64,000 nucleotides of DNA, from NCBI GenBank assembly GCA_023014485.1, contig JAJOZX010002360.1:563501-627500 (forward strand). Direction: 5' to 3'. Positions 34,281 through 44,755 of the stretch are shown piece by piece. The DNA is from Bathynomus jamesi. Its lineage: Eukaryota > Arthropoda > Malacostraca > Isopoda > Cirolanidae. Position 1 is the first letter of the stretch. Each line of letters begins with the position of its first letter. Below the pieces are notes generated by a model. The model saw nothing but the letters and a program-made list of their open reading frames with translations. It ran no database searches and had not been told where the DNA came from. The position numbers and the translations under genes were made by a program.

Positions 34281-35327
34281 TAGGGCGGTCAAAAGTCAAT
34301 AAAGTCAAATTGTTTCCTATGGGGCACTTTTCGCTGAAACGACTGAAAATGCAATAAAAACACCTGTAGGGGGTATATTACCAAAGTTAATAGGTCAACC
34401 AAAAGTCAACTTTTACCTGTTAGGTCAAAAAATAGCAATGAGGTAAATATAGTCAATTTTTTGGAATAAATAATTAAAATAACTAAAAATTGGCATCTTT
34501 TTGGTTAACTGGCAACTTTTCCATGTAACGTGTCTTGCGCATCTGTTACATAATTGTGCGATGCAAATAAGAGCATTTTATAGTGATGTTGACACTTTAA
34601 TTGCATGTGTCAAGGCTTCTACTCTTAAAAACAAAAGGAAGGAAGGAATTGTTTGCTGAAATAGGAACTCCTCCAGAACCGATTGTAACACGTTGGGCAA
34701 GCTGGCTGAACGCTGCTTTTTATTATGCAGACAATTTTCCAAATGTGAAGATAATTGTGGAAAATCTTGAAGATGAAGGAATCATTGTTCAGAAGGCTAA
34801 AGATTGTGTTGCTAATGAAAAACTGCCAAAGCAACTAATGTCAATCAAAATGAATTATAGTTTGATTGCTAACTTAGTGACTAGGATGGAAGCATCTGAT
34901 TGCACCATTAGAGAGGCATATGAAACCATTTCTTCTATCAACCTTGGCGAAGATATGTGTTCAGTCAAACAATACATTGAAACAAGACTCAAGACAAATG
35001 GTATTTGTGAAATAATTAACCTCAGTAGACCTGAAATCTCACCAACAGTTTATGGTCAGCTTTTGCAATGTCAACCAACAACTGCCGCTGTAGAGAGATC
35101 TTTCTCCATGCTTAATAAATTATTAAGTAAGGATCGCAATTTTTTGCCAGAAAATGTCGGCAAATACTTCATAATTTACCACAATCGGTCAACTGATGTA
35201 GAAGAGCAAGAATAAGTAATTAAAGTATCGTTTTTATTATTGAAAGTAAAGGCAACTTTATAAGTCAATTTTTTCAATTCGTAAGGTCAACTTTCTTAAT
35301 TTTTTCGGTCAACTTTTGACTGCCCTA
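34281..35327 (+). mobile_element. hAT element nested in LINE ORF2 (first)
   Basis: The ends TAGGGCGGTCAAAAGTC and GACTGCCCTA, with repeated AAAAGTCAACTTTT-type subterminal motifs, delimit about 1.05 kb. It lies between LINE codons GND and NYTNLRW. The flanks TAATGAC and TAATTACA agree only partly, so the TSD has decayed or was imperfect. Confidence 0.82.
34601..35215 (+). CDS. hAT transposase C-terminal part, open frame
   Basis: An uninterrupted frame of 204 codons encodes the C-terminal portion of a hAT transposase: ELFAEIGTPPEPIVTRWASW, AFYYADNFPNVKIIVENL and the dimerisation block TTAAVERSFSMLNKLLSKDR with YFIIYHN. The N-terminal finger and first catalytic Asp are missing, so it is an internally deleted element. 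The open frame may mean recent insertion or that dimerisation function was kept. Whether it is expressed is unknown. Confidence 0.8.
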   Translation: MHVSRLLLLKTKGRKELFAEIGTPPEPIVTRWASWLNAAFYYADNFPNVKIIVENLEDEGIIVQKAKDCVANEKLPKQLMSIKMNYSLIANLVTRMEASDCTIREAYETISSINLGEDMCSVKQYIETRLKTNGICEIINLSRPEISPTVYGQLLQCQPTTAAVERSFSMLNKLLSKDRNFLPENVGKYFIIYHNRSTDVEEQE

Positions 35328-35338
35328 ATTACACAAAT

Positions 35339-36580
35339 TTGCGTTGGGTGGCGTTTAAAGAAAGTTTTAGGAATATTGAAAGGGAGTTTATTCCTCGTAG
35401 GCCCAAACGCGTTAGAAATCGTGGTAGGCCGAAGTGGTGGAGTAGGGAAATAGGAGAGTTTATAATAGAGCGAAATAGAGCGTATAGACTTAGTAAGCGC
35501 AATGGCACGGCAGCTAACTTTAATAGATATATCGAGCTTAGACGTCAGGTTAAAAGATCAGTTAGGAATGCTAAGCGTAATTTAGAGATACTTATAGCTG
35601 CGGATAGTAAACATAATCCCAAAAAGTTTTTTGAATACGTAAATAATCGTAAGCCGGTAAAAGATAACATAGGCCCTCTAGTGGATGTAAATGGCGCTTT
35701 GGCTTCTGATGCTCAGGCGATGGCGGGTATTTTCAATAACTTTTTTGCGACAGTTTTTACCGTTGAAGACGTAAATAATGTCCCCGACGTTGACGATATC
35801 GTTCCATTTAGTAGCGAGACTATTTTAGATGAAATAACTGTTTACGAGGCTGAGATTGCGCATTATATCGATAGGCTAAAAGTTAGCAAGGCTCCAGGCC
35901 CTGACGCTTTTTATCCTAGACATTTGAAAGATTTGAAAGACGTTATCGTAGGCCCCTTAACGAAGATTTTTAATCAGTCACTCGAAACGGCGATTATTCC
36001 TGAAGACTTCAAATTAGCTAACGTCACGCCTATTTTTAAAAAAGGCGACCGCGCGGTAGCTAGCAATTATAGGCCCATTAGCTTAACGTCACTTGTCGGT
36101 AAACTTTTGGAATCCGTAGTTAGGGATCGTATCATCGATCACTTGGAAAGTAGAGATTTGATTAATAGTAGTCAGCACGGGTTTCGACGCCATAGGTCTT
36201 GTTTAACTAATTTGTTAGAATTTTATAACGAAGTAGTGCGCGAATACGATAGGCATAGGGCAGCTGACGTTATTTATTTAGATTTTAAAAAGGCGTTCGA
36301 TACAGTTCCGCATAGGAGACTAATTGCGAAGGTTAAAGCGCACGGTATACGCGGTCAGGTAGCTAACTGGTTAGAAGAATGGCTTCGTGCTAGGAGGCAG
36401 AGGGTCGTAGTTAATGGTAGTGAATCGGGGTGGTTAGATGTAGGTAGTGGTGTCCCACAGGGTTCAGTGTTAGGCCCATTGTTATTCGTAATTTACATTA
36501 ACGACATAGATGTAGGATTGACTAGTAACGTGTCAAAATTCGCGGACGATACTAAAATAGGCGGTAAGGTTGTTAACGAG
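35339..36580 (+). pseudogene. CR1-like LINE ORF2: reverse transcriptase domain
   Basis: More than 410 uninterrupted codons. They begin in the linker (FKESFRNIEREFIPRR) and contain the RT fingers and palm: SKAPGPDAFYPRHLKDL, VTPIFKKGDRAVASNYRPI, SSQHGFRRHRSCLTNLLEF, VIYLDFKKAFDTVPHRRL (motif A), SGVPQGSVLGPLLFVIYIND and SKFADDTKIGG (motif C). The frame is intact up to VVNE, where the hAT at 36581 interrupts it. The GC-balanced codon use stands out from the AT-rich flanks. Confidence 0.95.
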
Positions 36581-37482
36581 CAAAGCTGGGCACAAACCGT
36601 TAATCCGTTAATCGTTAATTAACGAAGTTAACTTTTTCGTTAATGATTTAACTTTTAAGTTAACTTTGAAAATCATTATCGGACTAATTAACTTCCGTTA
36701 CATTTAACTTCCGTTAACTCAAGTCCGTTAACCCAAAAAATTCATAAATAAACGTTTAAAAGTTTCTATTATTTTCAGTGCTGAGCAGGTGCGCAATTAA
36801 TCCGCCACTGTTAATAGTGATGAACGAATTTCCATTTCCGCAGTGCAAAATCAGGCGATATATTTGTTTCCGTCGCCACAATTTGTGTCTTACCAAATAT
36901 GGTAGTTATTTATGGCATTGGTTTGAGCAAAACATGGTCGACTGTAAAATCAGGCGGAAAGATTTGCCATTTGAGTTGAATGTTTCAACTTCTTTCAAGA
37001 AGCCACAGGTCACTCAAGGGCAAGGCCCAGAACTTGGTCAAGACCTGGCTGGAGACCAACTCCAAGGACTTGCTGACAGATGCTGCCTTCTTGGGTGAGC
37101 AAGTGTTGGTGGACTTGTTCATCAAGTTCAACACAGCCATCCCCTCCAGTGCTGCAGTGGAGCGTTTGTTCTCTATGGGCCAGGACATCCTGAGGGCCAA
37201 GAGATCATCCCTGTCTGATGAAAACTTTGATATGCTAATTTTCATGAAGGGCAACATGCATCTCATGGACAAAATGGAGAACGAGAAGAAGAGGGAAAAT
37301 TAAATTATATATATATTGTGTTTTTCATTTTTTTTATAATAAAAGTTAACGTTAACGGTTTATCGGTAACTTCCGTTACATGTTTAACGAATTAACGGAT
37401 TAACGGTTAACGAAGTTAACTTTTTGGTTAACGGATTAGCGGTTAACGAAGTTAACTTTTTGGTTAACGGTGCCCACCACTG
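36581..37482 (+). mobile_element. hAT element nested in LINE ORF2 (second), perfect 8-bp TSD
   Basis: It lies between perfect TTAACGAG copies (36573-36580, 37483-37490). The ends CAAAGCTGGGCAC and GTGCCCACCACTG are inverted. Beside each end, dense CGTTAAC/GTTAACG motifs fill roughly 100 bp. The interior (36980-37303) encodes FNTAIPSSAAVERLFSMGQD and RSSLSDENFDMLIFMKGN, the hAT dimerisation domain, in an open frame ending at TAA 37301-37303. Confidence 0.93.
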
Positions 37483-37490
37483 TTAACGAG

Positions 37491-38241
37491 GACGATAGAA
37501 ATAGGATCCAAGACGATGTAATAGGATTATGGAGTGGACGGATAAGTGGCAGATGCAATTTAACGTAGATAAATGTAAAGTTTTGCATATAGGTTCTCGC
37601 AGCGTACACGATGGATGATAGGGAGTTAGCGAGCGTTGACGAGGAAGTAGATTTAGGCGTACGCGTAACTAAAGATTTAAAGGTTAGGAACCAGTGCCTG
37701 GAGTCTTGCGCAAAAGCTAATAGGATGTTAGGCTTCATTGCGCGTAATTTCGAATTTAAATCGAACGATATTATATTCCCCTTTACAAGTTCCTAGTCAG
37801 GCCTCATTTAGAATATGCCGTTCAGTTTTGGTGCCCGTACTTGCGTGAGGATATTGATAGGTTAGAAAGGGTTCAGCGTCGTGCCACGAAACTTATTCCG
37901 TCATTGCGCAATAAGCCTTATGAAGATAGGATTAAAGAGTTAGACCTGTATTCACTCGAAACTAGGAGATTAAGGGGGAGCTTATTGAAGTTTTCAAAAT
38001 CGTTAATAACATCGATAACGTAAATTTTGATAAATTGTTCACTTTCGATAATAGTAATACTCGCAATAACGGATTTAAGTTGCGTGGCAGACGTTTCATT
38101 ACTAATATCGCTAAAAACTTCTTTACGTTTAAAGTAATTGATAAATGGAATAATCTTCCCGCGTCAGTCGTTCATTCTACCAGCGTTAATATGTTTAAGA
38201 ACCGTCTTGACAGACATTTTAAAAGTATTAACGTTGTTTAA
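37491..38241 (+). pseudogene. CR1-like LINE ORF2: C-terminal region
   Basis: Follows directly after the hAT duplication: EDDRNRIQDDVIGLW, then after a one-base shift KWQMQFNVDKCKVLHIGSRS. It goes on with [47 protein letters not shown] and the final GRRFITNIAKNFFTFKVIDKW to a stop at 38241. These are the conserved thumb and C-terminal blocks of CR1/jockey-type ORF2. Frameshifts near 37,530, 37,800 and 38,000 confirm the LINE is dead. Confidence 0.9.
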
Positions 38242-38261
38242 TATAAATAAAACAAAGTTAG

Positions 38262-38377
38262 CAACAGAAGCTCTGGTGGTGGTGCTCGAGGATGAGTCTG
38301 TTGACGATGAATGCCAGCTTGTGACATGCCAGCGTGTGATGCCAGCAATAAAATTATTAAAAAAAAAAAAAAAAAAA
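38262..38377 (+). repeat. Short poly(A)-tailed insert in the LINE 3' region
   Basis: About 115 bp with AATAAA (38347-38352) followed closely by an 18-A run, and TTAG at both edges. It contains a GCCAGC-x-GTGTGAT tandem motif. It looks like a tiny 5'-truncated retrocopy, but could be the LINE's own polyadenylated end with later sequence added. Confidence 0.4.
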
Positions 38378-38759
38378 TTAGACTAACACGAACGTAGATG
38401 TAGCTCGTAGAGTAAACTAACCCACTTTTTGTTTAACTGTACCTACTCTTTTTTTTTTTTTTTTTTTTCTCCTTATCTCCTTACTTTGCATGTCTGTAAC
38501 TCTCTTTACTTGCATGTTTATAGTTTGTATGGTATGACAGTGAATTAAGACTGTGTTTGCATGGTTTGTAAGCGTTCTTATTTTACTTCTTTTCATCTTT
38601 CACCCCTCTCCTATTTTCTCCGACTATTTTTCTGATTTGTCGGCAGTGGCCGGCGGATGATGATGGTGAGACTTTTTTCCTCTTTTTCTGAATGAATGTT
38701 AACCCACGAATGATAGGTGTTGCTCCTTACTTAACCCCTTATTCTCTTCTCTTAACCCC

Positions 38760-41700
38760 CTACTCTTTCCTTTCTCTCGGGCTAACCTTAGAGTGGATCT
38801 TAGGGTCTTTGTTAGTCTTAGCTTCTGTAGATCTGTAGATCTGTTCAATCAGTCTCTCCTTCATGAAGCCGATTACATGCTGCTTTCCTCGATCCTGAGC
38901 TGTCAGCAGGTTCTCCACAACATCTGTGGGTGCAGTGTCTTTGATTGCCAGTGAAACAAGTGGGATGTTAGTGGCGGCATCTGTATCTCCTGCTTCACTC
39001 ACGTGAACTCTGAAGACGTCAAACTGCTTCAACTGCTGAACTAGCTTCATGACATCATGAGCGTCACGCCTAGTGCGAGAAGGCAGACTGTCAAGCCGAG
39101 TGAAGGTTGTTTCCCCATCATCATCTTGAAAATTGAAGAGGCATCTTGTGCCTTGAGAGATGCGTGACCGCTCTGACCATGTGATGCAGAACCTCTCTTG
39201 CTTGGTCATTCTTTGTGATGCCGATGATACCATTGTGCATCTTGCATGTACGATTTATTCATTCGGTTGCCTGATCAGCTGGAACTTGGTTGAAGCGCTT
39301 CGCCGTCCTCTTGACGACAAAGTTCCCATTGCAGAACTCTGCATGAACTTCTGGTGCTGACTTCTCAAGACCTCTCATATCAGTCAAGTAGACCGGCCCC
39401 CAACGTGCATAGTTTGTGTGATCATAGACAGTTAGCCAAGGCAGCATTGCAGCAAAGGCTTCTATGTGGAGACTCCACATGCCATCTCTCTGAGCTCTGA
39501 TGAAGGCCAGTAAGATCTTTACCATTTCCATGTAGGATTACCACAGCATGAAGTTGGGATTTTCAAAGTGCTGGTCATTGAATTCCTCCATGAGACTGTG
39601 GAATTTCTCATTTGCCAAAACGTCTGAGAAGTTGTCAACAGCATCGCGCATCTCATCTATGTCAGCTCTGTCTTTGAAAGGCGAAGCAACATTGAGGGCA
39701 AGCTGTTTGACGTTCTCATCTCCGTTGCCATTTGCATCCAGCCATGACTCAAACATCTGCCACTTGATGCGCCACAGTGCCTCATACGTCAGCTGGTGAC
39801 CTCTCACAGCTCGGTAGTAGGCCTTGCCGTCCAAGCATTGTCTCAGTGGTGTTAGCCGCGTACACACCTGCCTCTGTCCATAAGTCATCAAGTCCCACAC
39901 TTTCCATGTGTTGACCAATGGCTTTCAGAAAGTTGAAGCAGATATGGAGGCTTCCCATGAGCAAGACCACGTTGGCAAATTTCGAGTTTGCCCAGACTAG
40001 TTCCTTACCCCTGCTGTACAGAGGCTGATCAGCAGTGATAATGGTGTACTTCTGGCTGACATACTCAGAAATGGCCATGAAGCGACTGATGACGGTGGTC
40101 ATGGTGTCATTGTCATCTGCTGGTGCCTGCAGGATTGGCAACATCCCGGCTGTCGTTACTGGTGGATCCGCAGTGCTGATAGAATGATTGAATGCTCCCC
40201 AGCTTGGAACGGACATCGCTTCATCATGGATGCGTGACACCACCCAGGCTAAGTCTTTGGCACGTGCCCGGTCCCTCCAGGTTCATGTGACAAGTCGTCT
40301 ATGTCAGTGTCGTAGCCAGGATGAGATGGCCTCTTGCCAGGTAGGAGGGTATCCTGGTCCAGCCTTTGGAAGTCCTGTAGGTCATCAGGTTTAATAGATT
40401 TCGATCTCTTGTCCTTGCCACCCTTTAGGCCATGACTCTGCTGTGGAAGGGGGCCTTTCTGCCATACCATAAGTTGAGTGCTGTGGAAGGTGTTCTTCCC
40501 GTCTAAGGTTGACTCCAAGACATCTATGTTGTCACAAGAGCAGTGAATCATTCTCTCTTTGACGATGGTGTTAGGGATGTAGACACATCCATTCTCAGCA
40601 TACCTCTCCAGGATGTTCTGAGCGATGGTGGTGTCTATCCTTCTTACAGTGTCGATACCAATAGCGTGATTTGCCGCGTGGAACAGATCTAGGAGTGCTT
40701 CTGAGCGGGTGGCTTGGTGCAGAGTAAGACCCAAGCTCACATGCTTTGGTGTCAACTTTCGTCGGTTGGAGACTGCATAGACTATGTCCTGGGCAATGTT
40801 ACACACACTCTGCTTCACTTTCTGGTCCTTTTCACTTTCCTCATCCACAGCATCCATTCCCCAAAAGAGCAATCGTAGAAACAGGTACAGAGTGTCGGGT
40901 ATGACGCGATCAACATGTTCCTGATCAAGACCTTACCATGTCTCGGAGTGTTCAGGAGTTTCAAGAAGATCTTGTCGAACCTTCAGAGCCATGTGTATCA
41001 TATTTTGGAATATGCTGCTAGTGGCACACATGCGGACATCAGCATCTTCATCTTCAGTAGACTCTGACTCAGAGGTGACAGGACCTTGTTCACAAGACTT
41101 AGCCAGTGCTTTGGAGATGATGAAATCTGAGCTCTCTCCAGGGTAAATCAGCAGCGGGCCCCTTGACAATGGGCGTACATAGCTGGCGTTTGATCCAAGC
41201 AGCCTCTGAATATCTTCGTAGAACGTTGTTCTCCTGGAGTATCTGTCCGTCCCAGACGTCTTCCATGTCGTATACGTGACCACGAGACAGGCCTACTGTC
41301 AAGTCTTTGCACAGCTTCGTCATGCACTCTTTTTCAAGCCCTTGCTGCTCCTCTGACACCGCTTGTTTTCTAGTACGTCTCTCAAATGTCACCAAACATG
41401 CCAGATGATAGCAGCCTTCAACTGCAATCACATCACTCACCGCTGACAACGGTATGCTCATGACAGGGTCGTGTTTGGCATGCTAGATCAAGTCATCTGA
41501 CTTCTCTATTGTCTCCACCCTGTGCAGTTTCTTTGTGGTCTTCTTTTGGCAAAACATGCAGAGGATCCAGTCAATCACTGGTGTTGAACGTCTACGCTTT
41601 GGGGGAAAAGCCTGAGAGCCTGCACTTTTTGTGGTCGCCGATGCACCCATGGTCTGCTGCTGACTTCGCAGCCTTTTGAGTTTGCCTTCAGAGGTGAATA

Positions 41701-41956
41701 AAGAGTAGCATGAGTTATGCCACTTGAGTTCCAATGCATTGAAATCATCCTTGGAATGACTTTCCAGTCTTTGTAAAACATCAAGATAGTAGGTATTTCC
41801 CAGGTTCTTTCTCTCATCGCACACAGTCATAGTTCTTGCTTTTCCTTCTGCTGATGCTGTGCGCAGGTCACCAGCGCTGCTTTGGCAGAAGAAGCAACAA
41901 TCCTCACTGACATCCTGACATTTCCTCCTGCGCTTGATGACAGCTACAGGGTCCAT
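38760..41956 (-). pseudogene. Academ-like protein, N-terminal and central part
   Basis: Starts at ATG 41956-41954 (MDPVAVIKRRRK). The N-terminus has a C2HC-type finger (CCFFCQ ... ALELKWHNSCYSLFT) and a second CMFC pair. Central blocks are DVIAVEGCYHLACLVTFERR, ILERYAENGCVYIPNTIVK, YTIITADQPLYSRGKELVW, VVLLMGSLHICFNFLKAIGQ and LPWLTVYDHTNYARWGPVYL followed by EVHAEFCNGNFVVKRT. I know these blocks from large uncharacterised proteins repeated in many animal genomes. In-frame stops occur at 41483-41485 (TAG), 40933-40935 (TAA) and near 39,259 (TGA), with frameshifts near 41,230, 40,250 and 39,860. The frame reaches the LINE insertion near 38,760 and resumes at about 32,230. Confidence 0.78.
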
Positions 41957-42609
41957 TGCTGATGAGCTCCCTATCTGCAAAGACAAGTGGGAATGGCAGT
42001 ATGTAGTAACCACAGATATATTGAAACAATTCGAAACATACCTATCCTTTAGCAATATTATTATTATTACTTTACCAGCTGGCACTGTCTGCACTCTTTT
42101 AATTGCATATACCAAACCAATGTCTGGCCAGCCAGAGCATTGAAAATATTCAACATGTGAAAGTATGCTATTACCTGTACTATGGTAGTAGTAGGCACAT
42201 GCGCACCTCACCTAGCATGCTAAATGTAGTTTTATTGGAAATAAAGACATCCAGAGTCATAGTTACATTCAATTATTATCCATAAAATCACAAAAATATG
42301 CTTTATGTGCTAATGATACACCTTTAAACACGTTGTTACATAGAGCCACCACTGAAATGCAAAAATTCAGAATTTTTCAGAATTTGACTTTCGTAACCTT
42401 GTATGGGACCTTTAAACCCAAAATTGAGAGTGGCATCCACCCACATCTTGTTTGGCATCCTCAATACTACTTATCTAAGGTAGGTGCCTGCTATTAACAA
42501 AAAACGCCGTTAAGTTTCTTCTAGAGGACTTTTCAATTTTTGGCCGGCCCACTATATGTATTATGTTTCCATATATATATATATATGATAAATTTCACAA
42601 TTAAACACG

Positions 42610-42768
42610 TGAAATGAATAAACAAACCCACAAGGAAAAAGAAAAATGATTCTAAGGCCTTTCGTGTATTCAGAAGTACACCTCATCAGTGAAATCATTC
42701 CCTGACTTGGTGTACTTCTGAATACACGGAGGGACTTGGAATCAGTTTTCTTTTTCCTTGTGGGTTTG

Positions 42769-42772
<4 letters not shown>
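42610..42772. repeat. Hammerhead-like hairpin element 1, next to (TA)n
   Basis: Inverted arms AAACCCACAAGGAAAAAG / CTTTTTCCTTGTGGGTTT enclose about 130 bp. The left arm carries a full hammerhead-like core on minus; the right arm carries a mutated one on plus. A (TA)n run follows at 42770-42807. Its left extension (GATAAATTTCACAATTAAAC, 42587-42606) is repeated on the other side of the Academ-like element at 29,947-29,966. Confidence 0.85.
42647..42699 (-). ncRNA. Hammerhead ribozyme-like motif (type I layout)
   Basis: On minus: CTGATGA (42689-42683), one extra G, stem II GTGTA-CTTCTGAA-TACAC, GAAA (42663-42660), a self-complementary stem III AGGCCT, a U-H cleavage position, and stem I TGATT/AATCA closing after a small internal loop. 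The extra base between the core and stem II departs from the textbook consensus but is shared by all copies here. Confidence 0.7.
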
Positions 42773-42810
<38 letters not shown>

Positions 42811-42814
42811 GTAA

Positions 42815-42910
42815 GCGTCGTTGACTACGAATCCATCAGCCCAGATCCGATTCCCACCGAGGACAGCCGGTGCGCAGCTCGCACCCAGCTATTCATCCTT
42901 CCATTGGTTG
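42815..42910 (+). repeat. SINE module (composite family), fragment
   Basis: GACTACGAATCCATCAGCCC and CCCAGCTATTCATCCTTCC match the 5' module of the composite SINE at 45663-46062 (read on minus). A B-box-like AGATCCGATTCCC lies inside. Its 3' part is replaced by other sequence. Confidence 0.65.
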
Positions 42911-44071
42911 GTAAATAAATCTGTACCATAAAAATCCCCCCAGATGAGGGGCGAAATGCTGCAAAGGGGTCAAACACAGGTCAATCTTGAACATGTGTTC
43001 AAAATGCAACCAAAGAGAAGAGAGAGAGAGAATATATATATATATATGGAAGGCTTCAGATGAACTACTACTTATCTCCATTCGACTCCCAGTTGTAAAT
43101 TGCTAACATTTTTTATTCATCGGAGAACACCACTTATGTCTCCAAAATAGAATCGTTCTGCTCACTATTTCCGTATCCCAATCTCTCGGAAAGGGTTTCC
43201 TATACAAGCTTACACGTCACGTTTTCCATAGAGCCAAGGCGGCTGAAATGACGGGTGGTACACGAGTGATTTCTGTCGAGCAAACGATTTCAGCCACAGA
43301 ATTCTGGCTGTCTTTGATATTCTTCCTGGTCGCTTTTTCCCGCATCATTCTTTATCTGTGTTAACTTATATTGTTAACAAATGGGCGTAAAATGGCCGTG
43401 CATGCGGATCTTCATCGTCCGTCTATCACTTCGTCCCCATTCTAAGTGGCCTACAATACGGCCCCGTGCGAACGGTTTGTCTTAAGCATGACGGCGATGC
43501 GAACACAGTTAACGACAAACGTCGTTCGTAAATGGGTAAACACGTCAACTTAAAAAAAAATACTCCATCAGGTAGAGCTCACCATGCAGAAGATAAGACA
43601 ATCAAATAGAGAGACAGAGAGAGAGAGAGAGAGAATGTGTGTCGTGAATGACCTCACGCATCGTAGAGCACCTTCATTATTGTTACATGCCAGACTGGCG
43701 AATATTTATTTGGGCAATGTATAGGAAATCATTACTCAGATTTCCTTGTTGAGAGGGTATTGTTAGTTCAAACAAATTAACATTTATTCGTAGAATCAAC
43801 GTGTGTAACTCTTTATTTATATTGTTTTCGTGAGTAAACTTGAACATTATAACCAACCAACCAACTAAGGAAAAAAAAATTAAAATTTGATCTTTGCGAA
43901 TAAGCTATTCAAATTTTTCTTTCTTTTTCAAAGGAAATATACCACGAAACTTGCATAATTTACTTTATATGAAGTCTGGGTAACTTAAACAATGTAATCA
44001 TTCATATTTTTAACTTGTATTATTCAGCATTTGTGCTGGTGTTTTAAAGATAAACCAAATATCAGTCAGTC

Positions 44072-44078
<7 letters not shown>
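42911..44078. other. Non-coding stretch with a GC-richer segment
   Basis: 43,090-43,540 is GC-richer and free of microsatellites but has no recognisable frame or RNA. (GA)n runs are at 43018-43031 and 43612-43634. Nothing else supported. Confidence 0.4.
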
Positions 44079-44119
<41 letters not shown>

Positions 44120-44383
44120 GGACGACGACGCTTGTGTAGAAGAACATTCGCACAAGATGGGGAGAGAGAACGAGCAAATGAAAAATGAGGCACCTCCCAG
44201 GAATCGAACCCGGGATCATCCAATTGCCGGTCGGATATGCTAACCATTGCAGTGGTTAGCACATCCGACCGGCAATTGGATGATCCCGGGTTCGATTGCT
44301 GGGAGGTGCCTCATTTTTCATTTGCTCGTTCTCTCTCCCCATCTTGTGCGGACGTTCTTATGCACAAGCGTCGTTCTTTATAT
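44120..44383. repeat. Two tRNA-derived SINEs head-to-head (inverted pair)
   Basis: The two arms meet at about 44247 with their tRNA-like 5' ends facing each other. The right copy reads GTGGTTAGCACATCCGACC (A box) and GATCCCGGGTTCGATTGC (B box), with a shared body ATGAGGCACCTCCCAGG / complement and a tail CACAAGCGTCGTTCTTT entering (TA)n. The left copy is its mirror. Outer (TA)n runs lie on both sides. A further minus copy of the same family begins at 63965. Confidence 0.82.
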
Positions 44384-44721
44384 ATATATATATATATATA
44401 TGTTGTTGAAGAGACCTGAGACCTTGAATGGCATTAAGATAAAAACACTACGCGTTTAGGAAGGAAGTAACGCTATATATTTATTCCCCGCGTCTGGTGT
44501 GTGAATTTGACGAGTAGATCCCGCTCGAAAATAGCCTTTGGCGAGTTTGTTTGGAGGTGGTAGTTTTGTAGTTACTCCTCCCTTTATGAGGCTGTTATAG
44601 GTGCGTGTACGCCTACAGTAAGGTTGCATTTGCTTAAAACTTAGTCATTTGGAGCAATTGTTTGTTTTACCACAATAAATGTTCATTTTTCGCAATGCTT
44701 CGAGTGATGCGTACTAAAGAT

Positions 44722-44754
<33 letters not shown>

Positions 44755-44755
44755 C

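Larger units (their letters stand above)
32232..38760 (+). mobile_element. CR1-like LINE inserted in the Academ-like element
   Basis: A two-ORF non-LTR retrotransposon in the opposite orientation to its host element. It is about 4.6 kb without the two hAT insertions it carries. ORF1 has an SGNH esterase, ORF2 an AP endonuclease and reverse transcriptase. The 5' and 3' limits are approximate, set by where Academ coding sequence stops and resumes. The 3' UTR region (38245-38760) holds an A18 run and a T18 run. Confidence 0.85.
29985..42554 (-). mobile_element. Large Academ-like (AcademX) DNA transposon, 12.6 kb with nested insertions
   Basis: The left end TAGTGGACCAGCCAAAAT and the right end TTTTTGGCCGGCCCACTA are inverted. 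Similarity continues for about 150 bp through AACGGCGTTTTTTGTTAATA and GGTGGATGCCACTCTCA. TAT lies on both sides (29982-29984, 42555-42557), matching the 3-4-bp TSD of Academ elements. All native coding sequence runs on the minus strand (41956 to 30667) and includes an XPG/FEN1-like nuclease, the defining feature of the AcademX subgroup. A CR1-like LINE occupies about 32,230-38,760. Without it the element is about 6 kb. The classification follows family knowledge; I could not compare to a reference. Confidence 0.75.

Noticed and set aside
34281..35335. Exact 8-bp target duplication for the first LINE-nested hAT
   Set aside because: Flanks agree at about 6 of 8 positions at best, so I report the termini but not a clean TSD.
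32232..38760. LTR retrotransposon
   Set aside because: No long terminal direct repeats, protease or integrase; the AP endonuclease and RT order is that of a non-LTR LINE.
29985..42554. One intact giant host gene on the minus strand
   Set aside because: In-frame stops and several frameshifts, terminal inverted repeats and multicopy protein blocks show a dead transposon.
42699..42750. Hammerhead motif in the right arm of hairpin element 1
   Set aside because: The core reads CTGACTT and the GAAA box is changed to GGAG, so it is not a plausible ribozyme although it mirrors the left arm.
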